From assembly GCA_009760855.2 (NCBI GenBank), contig WPIO01000069.1:2051558-2115557 (forward strand): a stretch of DNA of 64,000 bases, written 5' to 3'. The translations under genes were made by a program, and so were the position numbers. Below the pieces are notes generated by a model that ran no database searches, was not told where the DNA came from, and saw only the letters and a list, made by a program, of their open reading frames with translations. Positions 20,217 through 28,869 of the stretch are shown piece after piece. Numbering within the stretch: the stretch's first letter is position 1; each line of letters starts with the position of its first letter. This DNA is from Cristatella mucedo. Taxonomy: Eukaryota; Bryozoa; Phylactolaemata; Cristatellidae.

Positions 20217-22740
20217 TATAATAATAATAATAATAATAATAATATTGCACTTGATTAAGCGCCCTCAGAGTACTTAATCTCTTTCTAGGCGCTTTACATT
20301 TGCTGCAAAGTGATACGCAATAGAATAGTAAGTAAAATCATGCTTGAAAAACAAACAAAATGAATAACATGGTTAGGGGTTACATGCACTGGGTCAGCAT
20401 GCAAATGTGGTTAGTGGCAGCATGAACAGTGTCAGCACGCATAAGCACATCGAGGACGAATCACAAGGACCCACTAAATGCTGTCCTAAATAGGTATGTT
20501 TTTAAGTTTCTTTTAAATGTGGTCAGGTCAGGGGATGTTCTGATGCAGGTCGGGAGGGAGTTCCAGGCTGTGGGAGCATACGAGCTAAATGCACGGTCTC
20601 CAAAGGATTTAAGGTTTGTACGAGGTATTTCTAGACTGTTGGATTCCGAAAAGCGAGTGGTACGATGCTTTGCCTGATGGGGTAGTATCTCTGAAAGATA
20701 GGCCGGAGCCATAGAATGAAGAGACCTAAAAGTGAGCGACAAAACCTTGAAGTCAATCCGTTGCTTGACTGGTAACCAGTGCAGGTCGGCGAGAAGTGGA
20801 GTAATGTGGCAACAGCGACGCTCACGACAGACAAGCCTAGCTGCAGAGTTTTGCACCAGCTGCAATCGCCTGATCGCACATGCTGGTAGGCCAGTAAGCA
20901 GTGAGTTGCAGAAGTCGAGACGAGATGTCACGAATGCATGGACCAACTTGGACGTGGTATCCTTATCTAAACAAGGCCTAATTTTAGCAATGTTATGAAG
21001 CTGAAAATAGGCTGATTTGACTGTGGAGCTGATGTGGTCGTCTAACGAGAGGTTGCTTTGGAATATGACACCTAGATTTCGAGCTGATGCAACTGGAGAT
21101 ATGCTGGCAGAGCCAATTTTGAAAGTCAGCCTTTCCAATTTCTGAATAACACTAGGTTTTCCCATAACTAGTAAGTTAGTTTTATCACTAGTTTTAGAAA
21201 ATTTGTTTTCCCGGATGTAATGCATGCAGCAAGTGAGTTGAGAGAATTTGAGGTGCTCGAAGGCTGGGAGGGCTTAGTGTTTAGAAGTGAAAAGATTGTG
21301 CTGCATTCAGCTATAGTGAAAAGGACCGGACCTCGTTGCCCTGATACCCGAAGCAATGCTGACTTTGTGATCTGGTATCAAAAGCTGCAGAAAGATCGAG
21401 CAAAACAAGAAGAGGAACGTGATTAGCTCTACAGCCAGACTGGAACTTACTAGCAAGGTGTGAGGTTTCGATATACGAGTTCAGCTGGTCTGCCACGACC
21501 CGTTCCAGTGTCTTTGATAGGAATGGTAGAAGAGAGACTGGGCGGTAGTTGCTTAAGTTCTCTTGGTCTAGTGTAGCTTTCTTGAGAAGTGGCCTGACTA
21601 CAGTTTTTTTGAAAGGTGCTGGGACCTGACCTGAGGCTAATGACATATTAATGATGTTGGTTATGCATGGCAGCAGCAGATCAATGCAACGGAGGAGCAG
21701 GACAGAGGGAATAGGGTCCAGTGGACTTGTTGTCTTCTTTGATTGAGATACGAGCTTTAGGACTACATCACTAGTGACCTGTTTAAATGCAGACATTGAG
21801 GCGCAGCCAGGAACCGAGGAACAGCATTCTAGTGGGAAGGTTGTCATCGCAGGGATGGATTCCCTGATTTTGTCTATCTTCTGCACAAAGAATCGAGAGA
21901 AGCGATCGGCTAGATCATCACAAGGATCATCAGGTAAGGAGCTAACCTGGGAACGGTTGAGGAGATGGTTTATTGTCGACATCAACATTTTTGGATTGTG
22001 CATCTGTGATTCAACAATGTTTCTATAGAAGCTAGACTTAGCCTTTGCTAGGATCGATTGGTACGACCTACAGTAGTCATCATATGCCTGTCGATGGACA
22101 GTTAGTCCGGATCTTTTGTACGCCTTTTCAAGCTTTCGTTTAGTAGACTTGGCTAGTTTAATGTCTGTGGTAAACCATAGGCCGTCTGGGCGGGGGGCGC
22201 ACAGTGCGCTTTGTCAAAGGTGCAAACTCGTCGAGTGTGTCAGCTAGTGTCGTGTTGTAGCAATCTACCAGTGATGACAGATCGGAGGGAGGACTGAGCA
22301 GCAAAGGTGAAGCAGATATGCTCGCACGGACAGCATCGATGTCAAGGGTCTTGAGGTTTCGCAATTCACAGGTTATTTTAGAGGAGAATGTGGGCACACA
22401 CTGTAGATTGAATGAGATCTGCATGCGGTCAGATAAGCAGGATTTGGTGATAAGTGGTGATTACAAAGTGCAGTAAGTTAAGAAGACTCACAGTGACTCA
22501 TGTGGGGGAGCCTGATGAGAGGTTCGAGACAATGATTGGAAAAAAAAACGAGCAGGTGCTCAGCTGGCAGTACCAGCCCAATGAGTGGCATCTCACCTGG
22601 CGGTTCCAGCCACAAAGGCGGCTATTGGGTGCTTTTCTTTTGTTAATGCTTAGTTCACGAATCCTACCAACAAGACCAATATCTAGGAATGCATTTGATC
22701 TATGATGAAGAAGCGATAGCAGCTGCAGAAGATAATAACT
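20217..22740 (-). mobile_element. LINE A, long copy with internal deletions
   Basis: Tail and hairpin at 20,217-20,300. The C-terminal domain is a 254-codon open frame (20,461-21,225). The RT palm is largely deleted and scrambled at 21,270-21,425, so GVPQG and YADD are missing. The RT N-terminal part and linker are intact over 21,311-22,003 (FVQKIDKIRESI, SKTLERVVADQLNS). The end of the endonuclease and the linker are at 22,158-22,470. At about 22,480 it jumps directly to the 5' region (22,490-22,740), which resembles 37,500-37,735; most of the endonuclease is deleted. It abuts the host exon on one side and the viral relic on the other. Confidence 0.88.
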
Positions 22741-22754
22741 AACATAACTAACAT

Positions 22755-22980
22755 GCAGGTTGTGTTTGATAAGATGCTGAAACTAATGCAGCTGTTATAT
22801 CAGCTAAAGCTAAGTTAGGACTTGGCATTGGTGGTGTGTTGAATGATTAATTTTTAACTGATTTTCTAAAAGATTAAGTAAGTAATCCTGCAAGTCTAAA
22901 TAAGATAAAAACTACGCTCGTGGAATCGTTGATGGAATGTTAGATATCACTAGAAAAAGATTTAAATTTTTTTAACTAAC
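22755..22980 (+). pseudogene. viral relic: small gene, possibly structural
   Basis: Plus-strand reading with DAETNAAVISAKAKLGLGIG and then, in another frame, GIVDGMLDITRKRFKFF before a stop. It has a hydrophobic Ala/Gly-rich start and a basic end. The family is not identified. It belongs to the AT-rich viral block by composition and position. At least one frameshift and several stops are present. Confidence 0.35.
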
Positions 22981-23039
22981 CTATTTTTATTTTTTTATTG
23001 TTTTTTATATCTAATAATCAACAGGATTGAATTTACTTC

Positions 23040-23486
23040 GTTTAAAAAATATCATACAATACTAATTGATCTATTTTCAATATATTATTAAGTTTATCTT
23101 CATAATTATAAGTGTCTTTAGTTACATAACTTCCATCAAGCATGTCAGTACTAAAAAATCATTACCATTTTTTGAATTACATCTTTAATAAAACAAATTT
23201 TTAGTTGTTGGTTCATTCGATCAACAATTTACTTTTTTGCTTGCAAAATTAAATCTTAATCCATAGTTATTCGTTTAGACCCATCCTAACCACTGAATTT
23301 AAGTTTCATACTTGCTCTTGCTACAATATCTTTAAGTGTAGGTATCGCATCATCGGTGATATATATAAATGAATTAAAGTAGTGTTGAGCATCTTTAGAG
23401 GTTTTTACTTCATTGTGAACACGAGCTGGGCTTTTTTGAATGACAACTGAAGAATTTTCGAGTACTGTAAGTTTTTTGTTTTCCAC
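23040..23486 (-). pseudogene. viral relic: unidentified minus-strand gene
   Basis: An open frame of 66 codons (23,486 down to 23,286) contains VIQKSPARVHNEVKTSKDAQ and IPTLKDIVARASMKL. Coding-like sequence continues after stops and frame changes to about 23,040 (IVDRMNQQLKICFIKDVIQK; LDGSYVTKDTYNYEDKL). No family was recognised. It lies downstream of the protease gene on the same strand. Confidence 0.4.
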
Positions 23487-23579
23487 TTCTATAAAGTGAA
23501 AATATAATTTTTAAATTAAATTGACAAATACATTTTCGTTTCAAATTATGTTTCTTGTATTCGTTTTAAGAAGATTAGA

Positions 23580-23970
23580 CATCTTTTTCCACAATCTGTT
23601 CCTGCTTTTCTTGTAGTTTAAATGCTTGGAAACTTCGTATTACTCCAAAATAATTTATTACTTCTGGCATTGGTGGAGCACCGACCGAATCCAAGTAAAA
23701 ACATTTTGTTCTATTTCTTTAAGTGCTACCCACTGATAGATTGCTTAATCTGACTTTCCTGTATTACAAATAGGACATCATTTCCTAATGTTTTTGTTAG
23801 TTCATTGCTTGCAAAGACACCTCAAAGTTTTTATATCTGATTTTTTAGAATAATTCTTTATTTATAGATCTGTTAGTGGTGTTGATTTTACTTTTTTCTT
23901 AGTTTGTCAGTAGTCATTTTAAGTTCGGCAAGTATTCGTTGTTTGCTTTCAACAACTGTTCCAAGTCTTC
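23580..23970 (-). pseudogene. viral relic: adenain-like cysteine protease
   Basis: The minus strand shows the signature order of the adenovirus-type (Ulp1-like) maturation protease found in Polintons and related viruses. There is a WVALKE segment near 23,730, a DSVGAPP segment near 23,680 in a second frame, and a CGK segment near 23,590 in a third frame. The position expected to hold the catalytic His just before WVAL reads Gln; the Asp and the Cys-Gly are still visible. At least two frameshifts and several stops make it inactive. In live relatives this enzyme cleaves capsid proteins. The assignment is from motif order only. Confidence 0.55.
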
Positions 23971-23972
23971 TA

Positions 23973-25388
23973 TAATAATAATGATGATAATAATAATGCA
24001 CTTGATAAAACGCCCTCAGAGAACTTAATCTCTTTCTAGGTGCTTTACATTTGCTGCAATGGGACATGCAATAGAATGGTAAGTAAAATCATGCTTGAAA
24101 AACAAACGAAATGAATGATATGGTTAGGGGTGACATGCACTGGGTCAGAATGCATCAGCTCGCATGAGAAAATAAAGGACGAATCGCTGGGACCCACTAA
24201 ATGCTGTCGTAACTAGTTGTATTTCTAAGGCCTTAGTCAACATGATGAAGTCAAGGGATGTTGCGAGGCGAGACGGGAGTGAGTTTCAGGCTTTGGGAGC
24301 ATACGAATTAAATGCACCGTCGTCAAAGGATTTGGGGTTTGTACGAGGTATTGGTATAATGTTTGATTCCGAAAAGCCGGTGGTACGATGCTTAGCCTGC
24401 TGGTGGAGATCGGAGAGACAGGCCAAAGCCAAAGAATGAAGTAACCTAAAAGTGAGCGAAAAAACCTAGACGTCAATCCCTTGCTTCACTGGTAGCCAGT
24501 GCAGGTCGGAGAGAGGTGGTGTGCTGCGGCAACTGCCATTTAACAACAGACAAGCGTGGCTGCAGAGCTTTACACAAGCCGTAATCGCCTGATTGCACAT
24601 GCCGGCAGGCCAGCAAGCAGTGAGTTGCAGAAGTCAAATCGTCTTTGTCACAAATGCATGGATCAATTTAGATGCGGTCGCCTTATCTAAACAAGCCCGA
24701 ATTTGGGAAACGCTAAGTAGCTGAAAGTAGGCAGATTTGACACTGGAGCTGCTGTGGTCGTCTAACAAGAGTTCACTTTGGAACATGACACCTAGATTTG
24801 TCATCGTTTAGTCTAAGAAAATTTGCTGCCGTTCATGTATGGATGTCATCACAACATGCAGCAAGTGATTTGAGAGAGTTTGAGGTGCTCTAAGGCTGGG
24901 AGAGATCGAAGCAAAGGTTCAACTGAGTGGCATGCACATAAAATTTAAAGCCTAGATTGTGCTCACCAATCACATCAGCATGAGGGAGAGGATAAACCAT
25001 GAAAAGAACCGGACCTAACACGGAGGACTGAGGTATCCCATATTTCAGAGGTACCGTAGACGATCTTGGTCCATTCACTTCAATAGTCTGAAGTCTCCCA
25101 CTGAGATACGATGTGAATCATTGTAGAGCCATGCCAGTGATGCCCTGGCGAGATGAGAGGCGCTGTAAAGTTTTTTGATCGATTGTCTTAAAAGCTGCCG
25201 TAAGATCAAGCAAAACAAGCAGACACACTTTACCCATGTCTGCATTTCTAAGTAGGTCGTTGTATACTCTAAGCAATGCTGACTTTGTCTAGTGATACGC
25301 TCTAAAGCCTGACTGGAACTTACTAGCATGGTTTGAAGTTTTGATATCTGAGTTCAACTGGTCAACCACGACACGTTTCAGTGTCTTA
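23973..25388 (-). mobile_element. LINE A inserted in the viral relic
   Basis: An ATT-type tail starts at about 23,973, with the hairpin to about 24,050, the C-terminal domain to about 24,790 and a shortened RT part (GIPQSSVLGPVLF near 25,040) to 25,388, where it is 5'-truncated. Several frameshifts are present. The viral sequence on both sides belongs to the same 48-bp repeat (..caagtcttcta | ccatttgataca..), so the empty site can be read off directly. Confidence 0.88.
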
Positions 25389-25390
25389 GT

Positions 25391-25530
25391 TACCATTTGA
25401 TACAACACATTTACCTGATGACCCTGCTCCTATTCTTCTACCATGTCATTGAACTCCTTCTCGTGTTGATTCTATTCCAAGTCTTCTACCATGTGATACA
25501 ACTCCTTCACCTGTTGAACCTGCTCGTAGT
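25391..25530. repeat. 48-bp tandem repeat, about 2.5 units
   Basis: Units begin with ccatttgatacaac, ccatgtcattgaac and ccatgtgatacaac at 48-bp spacing. The third unit is partial. On the left of the LINE A a further partial unit ends in ccaagtcttcta. Confidence 0.8.
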
Positions 25531-25672
25531 TTAACAAACTTCGCCTTTTTACTGCCACAAACAATACTAACCTATTTTTCATTCATCTTAATCCTTTAGT
25601 GCTATCAAGATCAACATACTTTTCATGAATTTTATCAGTCTTTCTTTTACACTTTGCACAATTGGTTTCCAT
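25391..25672 (-). pseudogene. viral relic: zinc-ribbon gene with 16-residue repeats
   Basis: An ATG at 25,672-25,670 starts a frame with METNCAKCKRKTDK, a CxxC zinc-ribbon-like beginning. After a stop and a frame change a CGSKKAKFVK segment follows. Short CxxC proteins of this look are common in Polinton-like viruses and giant-virus relatives. The gene then runs into about 2.5 copies of a 48-bp unit (25,391-25,530) encoding Gly/Ser/Arg-rich 16-residue repeats, and it is broken there by the LINE A. On the far side of the LINE the same strand continues toward the protease. Confidence 0.45.
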
Positions 25673-25691
25673 ATATATAATAATATAGAAA
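25673..25691. promoter_or_regulatory. 19-bp gap between divergent viral genes
   Basis: The start codons of the minus-strand zinc-ribbon gene and the plus-strand ATPase gene are separated by 19 bp of pure A/T-rich sequence (atatatataata..). It can only be a very compact bidirectional promoter, or the leader of one. Confidence 0.3.
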
Positions 25692-26351
25692 ATGACACTA
25701 AGAGTAATAGCTTTTAGCTTTGGACACGATATTGATACTGGAAACAAAGAACCATTGCCTAAAGTACCTATTAGAGCATTTGTACTTGATCTGACTGGAA
25801 CAGGTTAATTACAGTTAGTAATGAATTGAATATTTTATGGAATGTTAAAAAATGATACTTGCACAATCACTGCTTTAAGCTTAGATCAAAATTTATATCG
25901 TGATCTAATGTCCATGACTAAAGATTATCCTGCTTATGTTTGGATTATTGGTATTGATGACATGCTTGAAGTAAACCCATTTAAGAATTGTAAAAATGTT
26001 GTTGTACTTAATGATTTAATGACAGAAGAGCAATCAAAGATTTTAGATTCTTTTACTAGATATAGACATGAAGAATTGAACATATTTTATCTTGCTCAAG
26101 GATTTACTAATATTCCTAGATGAGAAAACAGAATCAATATAAACAGGATTAAAATATTTAAACAAAATAACACCGTTATTGAGTATAGTCGTGATGCATA
26201 TGTTATAGGTATACAAATAAAAACATCTAAGGAATGGGTTAATTCTGGTACAAGAAATAAACTAGGATCTTGTGTTATTGGTTTCACGAAAATCGAATCA
26301 AAAGGAAGATTTTGGTCATTTGATAGTACAGGTAAACATAATAACTATTAA
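25692..26351 (+). pseudogene. viral relic: A32-like DNA-packaging ATPase
   Basis: One frame runs from the ATG at 25,692 to a stop at about 26,350, interrupted by three in-frame stops (25,806, 25,827, 26,121) and no frameshift. A Walker-A-like TGTG (25,794-25,805) is followed by TAA exactly where the lysine is expected; the first Gly of the motif reads Asp. A Walker-B-like VVVLNDLM lies at 25,998-26,021. A FTRYRHEELNIFYLAQG segment then matches the Arg-His and sensor (Thr/Ala)-Gln region of packaging ATPases of Polintons, adintoviruses and giant viruses. IFKQN and IGFTKI segments follow. Length (about 220 codons) fits the family. In live relatives the protein drives genome packaging into capsids. 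Confidence 0.72.
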
Positions 26352-26410
26352 TAACTAATTATTAACTAATTAATTAATTAATTAATTAACTAACTAATTA
26401 ATAACTATTT
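26345..26410. repeat. TTAA-rich low-complexity stretch
   Basis: Repeated attaacta and attaatta units between two viral genes. Confidence 0.8.
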
Positions 26411-26426
26411 TTGATTGTAGATAGGA

Positions 26427-26849
26427 ATGTTTGGTGGAAATATATACTCAAGCAAAAATTATTCTTATAAAGAACGTGTTCAAGTAGCAACTAATTTGCA
26501 AAATAAACTTTAAAACTTAGAGGAGATACATTTTCTTACTATACTTGACAATGAAACCAAAATACAAAGAATTGAAGCAGAAATTATGGCAAGAGACAAA
26601 GTAGAACATGAAAATAATGATCCTGCTATAGAAAAATTGGAAGATAATTATGGAGAAATTGTTTTTTATAAGCTAAAACAAAATCAGACCTAAACTTGCA
26701 AATCTAGTAAAGAATAGTGAACAAATAAAATTTTTTTAAATCAAAGACAAAATGTAGAAGAAGAAAATTCAACATCGGATGTTACAAGAACTTTTAAAAA
26801 ATTACTTGAAGAATTTAACTTAAACATTATAAAAGATCGAATAATATAA
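26427..26849 (+). pseudogene. viral relic: small acidic gene, unidentified
   Basis: ATG at 26,427; open except for one TAA (26,511) to a stop at 26,691. It contains KNYSYKERVQVATNLQ and an acidic helical stretch (IEAEIMARDKVEHENND). After frame changes it seems to continue to about 26,849 (TSDVTRTFKKLLEEFNLN). It shows high helix propensity and no Cys. The family is not recognised. It is in the same direction as the ATPase and 75 bp behind it. Confidence 0.4.
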
Positions 26850-26936
26850 TGAATGGTGCAATTGCAAATGCACCTAATGAACAAACAAAATAATATATTT
26901 AAAGGTACTCAAACATTACTTTCTGATGTATAAAAT

Positions 26937-27455
26937 GTTAATCAATCGACGTGTACAGCAAGGAAGAGGAATTAAAAGAAGATGAACCACTTGCAACTGC
27001 TGCTACTACTCCGGTTGTTACTCCAGTTTTTCCTCCAGTAGTTTTTAATAAAGATATTCTTATTGAACTTGTCACTAAAGGCAAAGTATCTGACCATGTA
27101 AGGAGTAGTATAAATAATCTTGATGAAAAAACATTTTGATGGAACTCGTTTCAATATTTTTACAGAATTATATTCAAAGGAGAAAAGAACACAAACAGAA
27201 GAAATAATTATTGAGTATCTCAAACCGAAGTTTAAGCCTGAAGAGCAAATTGGTCAAGGAGTAGACGTAATATCACTATTAGTAAGTAGTGATAAAGAAG
27301 TATTTGATAAGATTGATTTGTGGTTGCCTGAACTTCCTGCTGGAAATAAAGGATTAGTAAGTTTACAAAGTGCTGGTTTTTATTTTTTCGCTAAGTCTAG
27401 AAAAGCTCCAAAATCTAATGTTGCAAGGATAAATAACCTTTTATATTTTATATAG
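26937..27455 (+). pseudogene. viral relic: capsid-region gene, unidentified, two frameshifts
   Basis: The ATG at 26,937 opens a basic peptide (MLINRRVQQGRGIKRR). The reading then shifts into a Pro/Thr/Val-rich stretch (TTPVVTPVFPP, from about 26,985) and near an A-run at 27,127 shifts again into a 111-codon frame to 27,455. That frame contains FNIFTELYSKEKR and PEEQIGQGVDVISL. The order basic N-terminus, Pro-rich linker, folded domain is common in virion proteins, but no family is recognised. It ends two bases before the next ATG. Confidence 0.4.
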
Positions 27456-27457
27456 AA

Positions 27458-28057
27458 ATGAGTTATCTTTTGAAAATTGTACAAGATTTCTTTAGAAGTT
27501 TTGAAGGATTTAAGCAAAATATTCAAACAGGTAAGGAAGGATATATATTTAATATAACAGGAAAAACTAACCAAATCAAAGTACATACACATGCTCCTAT
27601 TAAACTAGGCAACACAAAGTTCAAGATATGTTTTGAAAAGTTCAACGGAAGTAACTCTTTAAAAAATGTAACTACTTCTAATGGTACTTTTGTTTATTGA
27701 GTAGTGAGATGATCAGAACAAACAATAACAATTAAACCTGGAATTTATACTTCTATTACAGATGATATGAACATTGGTAATGCAAAACACATTCTAGAAA
27801 AACTAAAGAAACCAAAATATCATTTAAAAGTAGGAGAACAAGAAAAATTGTAAGAATTAGGAACAATAGTTAGATATACATTTGTGAAAGATGGAGAAGA
27901 TGGAAAAGTAAGAAGAGCTACAGATCCGATATAAAGTTTAACTACACATAATATTGTTAGAATAATGATATTGAAAGAACAACCATCGTGTTACTTTTTA
28001 AATCATGTTAAGAGAACTTTTGTTAGAGTGGAGTTGCAAGCGATTACAATGGAGTAG
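27458..28057 (+). pseudogene. viral relic: virion-protein-like gene with four in-frame stops
   Basis: A single 199-codon frame from ATG 27,458 to TAG 28,055-28,057, broken only by in-frame stops (27,698 TGA, 27,710 TGA, 27,851 TAA, 27,932 TAA). It contains IKVHTHAPIKLGN, NSLKNVTTSNGTF and TITIKPGIYTS, a beta-rich pattern. I recall similar patterns in repeated genes of cnidarian and sponge genomes tied to Polinton-like elements, but I cannot name the family with certainty. A capsid or fibre role is an inference. Confidence 0.45.
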
Positions 28058-28058
28058 G

Positions 28059-28386
28059 TTACCCTGTGTTATCTACTTTTTTAACTAGTATTTCATTAAA
28101 TTCTTCTTTAGTAGCTTTATCATCATCCAAAAAGCATCAACTATCTTTTAAATTTTAATCAGGATTTGATTGACGAGTAGGACGTTTTATTTTACCAGTT
28201 TATGATATCGTACTTTCAACTGCTATTAAAATTGTAGTTGGTCCACCTAAAACAGTTACTACAAGTGATAATTCTTCATATTGTTGAACATATGTACTAG
28301 TTACAGCAGTTGCAAGAGTTAATAAAAAACTTATAAATTGAAAGCAATATCTAGTTCTTTTTAATTTAGTCAAACGACCTCTTATT
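28059..28386 (-). pseudogene. viral relic: two-helix membrane protein
   Basis: Minus-strand frame ending with TAA at 28,061-28,059, one base from the stop of the convergent plus-strand gene. Upstream it encodes a basic LTKLKRTRYC segment, then FISFLLTLATAVTSTYV and, after a short polar loop, LVVTVLGGPTTILIAV, that is two membrane helices. Further on there is an acidic tail (FLDDDKATKEEFNEIL) with stops between. The start is lost. No family is recognised. Small two-helix membrane proteins are typical of virions with an internal membrane. Confidence 0.4.
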
Positions 28387-28672
28387 CTTTTTTATGTAAA
28401 AGTATTCGATTGTATTTGTCATCAGCAAATTTCGTTCTAAGATCTGGCATGAATGTCTGGTATTATTTTGGAAAATAAAACTTGCTTTACTCTTGTATAA
28501 TCATATCAATTATATAATTAAAAAAACTACAAGTAGTATTGAAATAGATGGAATGAAGAATATGGTCACGATAGTCATTTTAAATAAATCAGATGGCGAG
28601 AAGCTATCGAGCTTTAGCAAGATTGATGATGGGAAGATGGTTTATTTAATTGATGACGTCAATCTATGTGCC
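28387..28672. other. AT-rich end of the viral relic
   Basis: A plus-strand stretch near 28,540-28,660 reads like protein (KNMVTIVILNKSDGEKLSSF) but has no convincing start and runs into repeat DNA at about 28,675. Confidence 0.3.
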
Positions 28673-28674
28673 CC

Positions 28675-28830
28675 AGGCTCCATTACATTTATTTACATTC
28701 TGCACTCCTTACTCTGCTATGCTCCTCACTTGTGCTTTGTTGCCTGAGATGAAGTCCAATTCGAACAAAATGCCACGCGAAAGCAGCTTAGGCTGTCATA
28801 CGTAGCTTTCGGCTGTAGACAATCTCGTGC
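28675..28830 (+). mobile_element. LINE B 3' UTR fragment
   Basis: Matches the LINE B 3' UTR seen at 44.8 kb and 61.5 kb: tctgctatgctcctcact, ctttgttgcctgagatgaag, gcagcttaggctgt. It marks the right border of the AT-rich viral block. Confidence 0.65.
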
Positions 28831-28869
28831 ATCCTACAACTCGCATAGTCTTTGTGGCTCTGTGCAGTT

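Noticed and set aside
20732-20998. 88-codon frames on the strand opposite to LINE A (also at 47,011 and 49,767)
   Set aside because: They recur in every LINE A copy as antisense shadows of the conserved ORF2 C-terminus.
28138-28490. Plus-strand reading with TGA at several Trp-like positions, suggesting a recoded stop
   Set aside because: The minus strand of the same stretch carries the real gene (two membrane helices); the TGAs are TCA codons on that strand. Stops in the other viral genes include TAA as well, so decay explains them.
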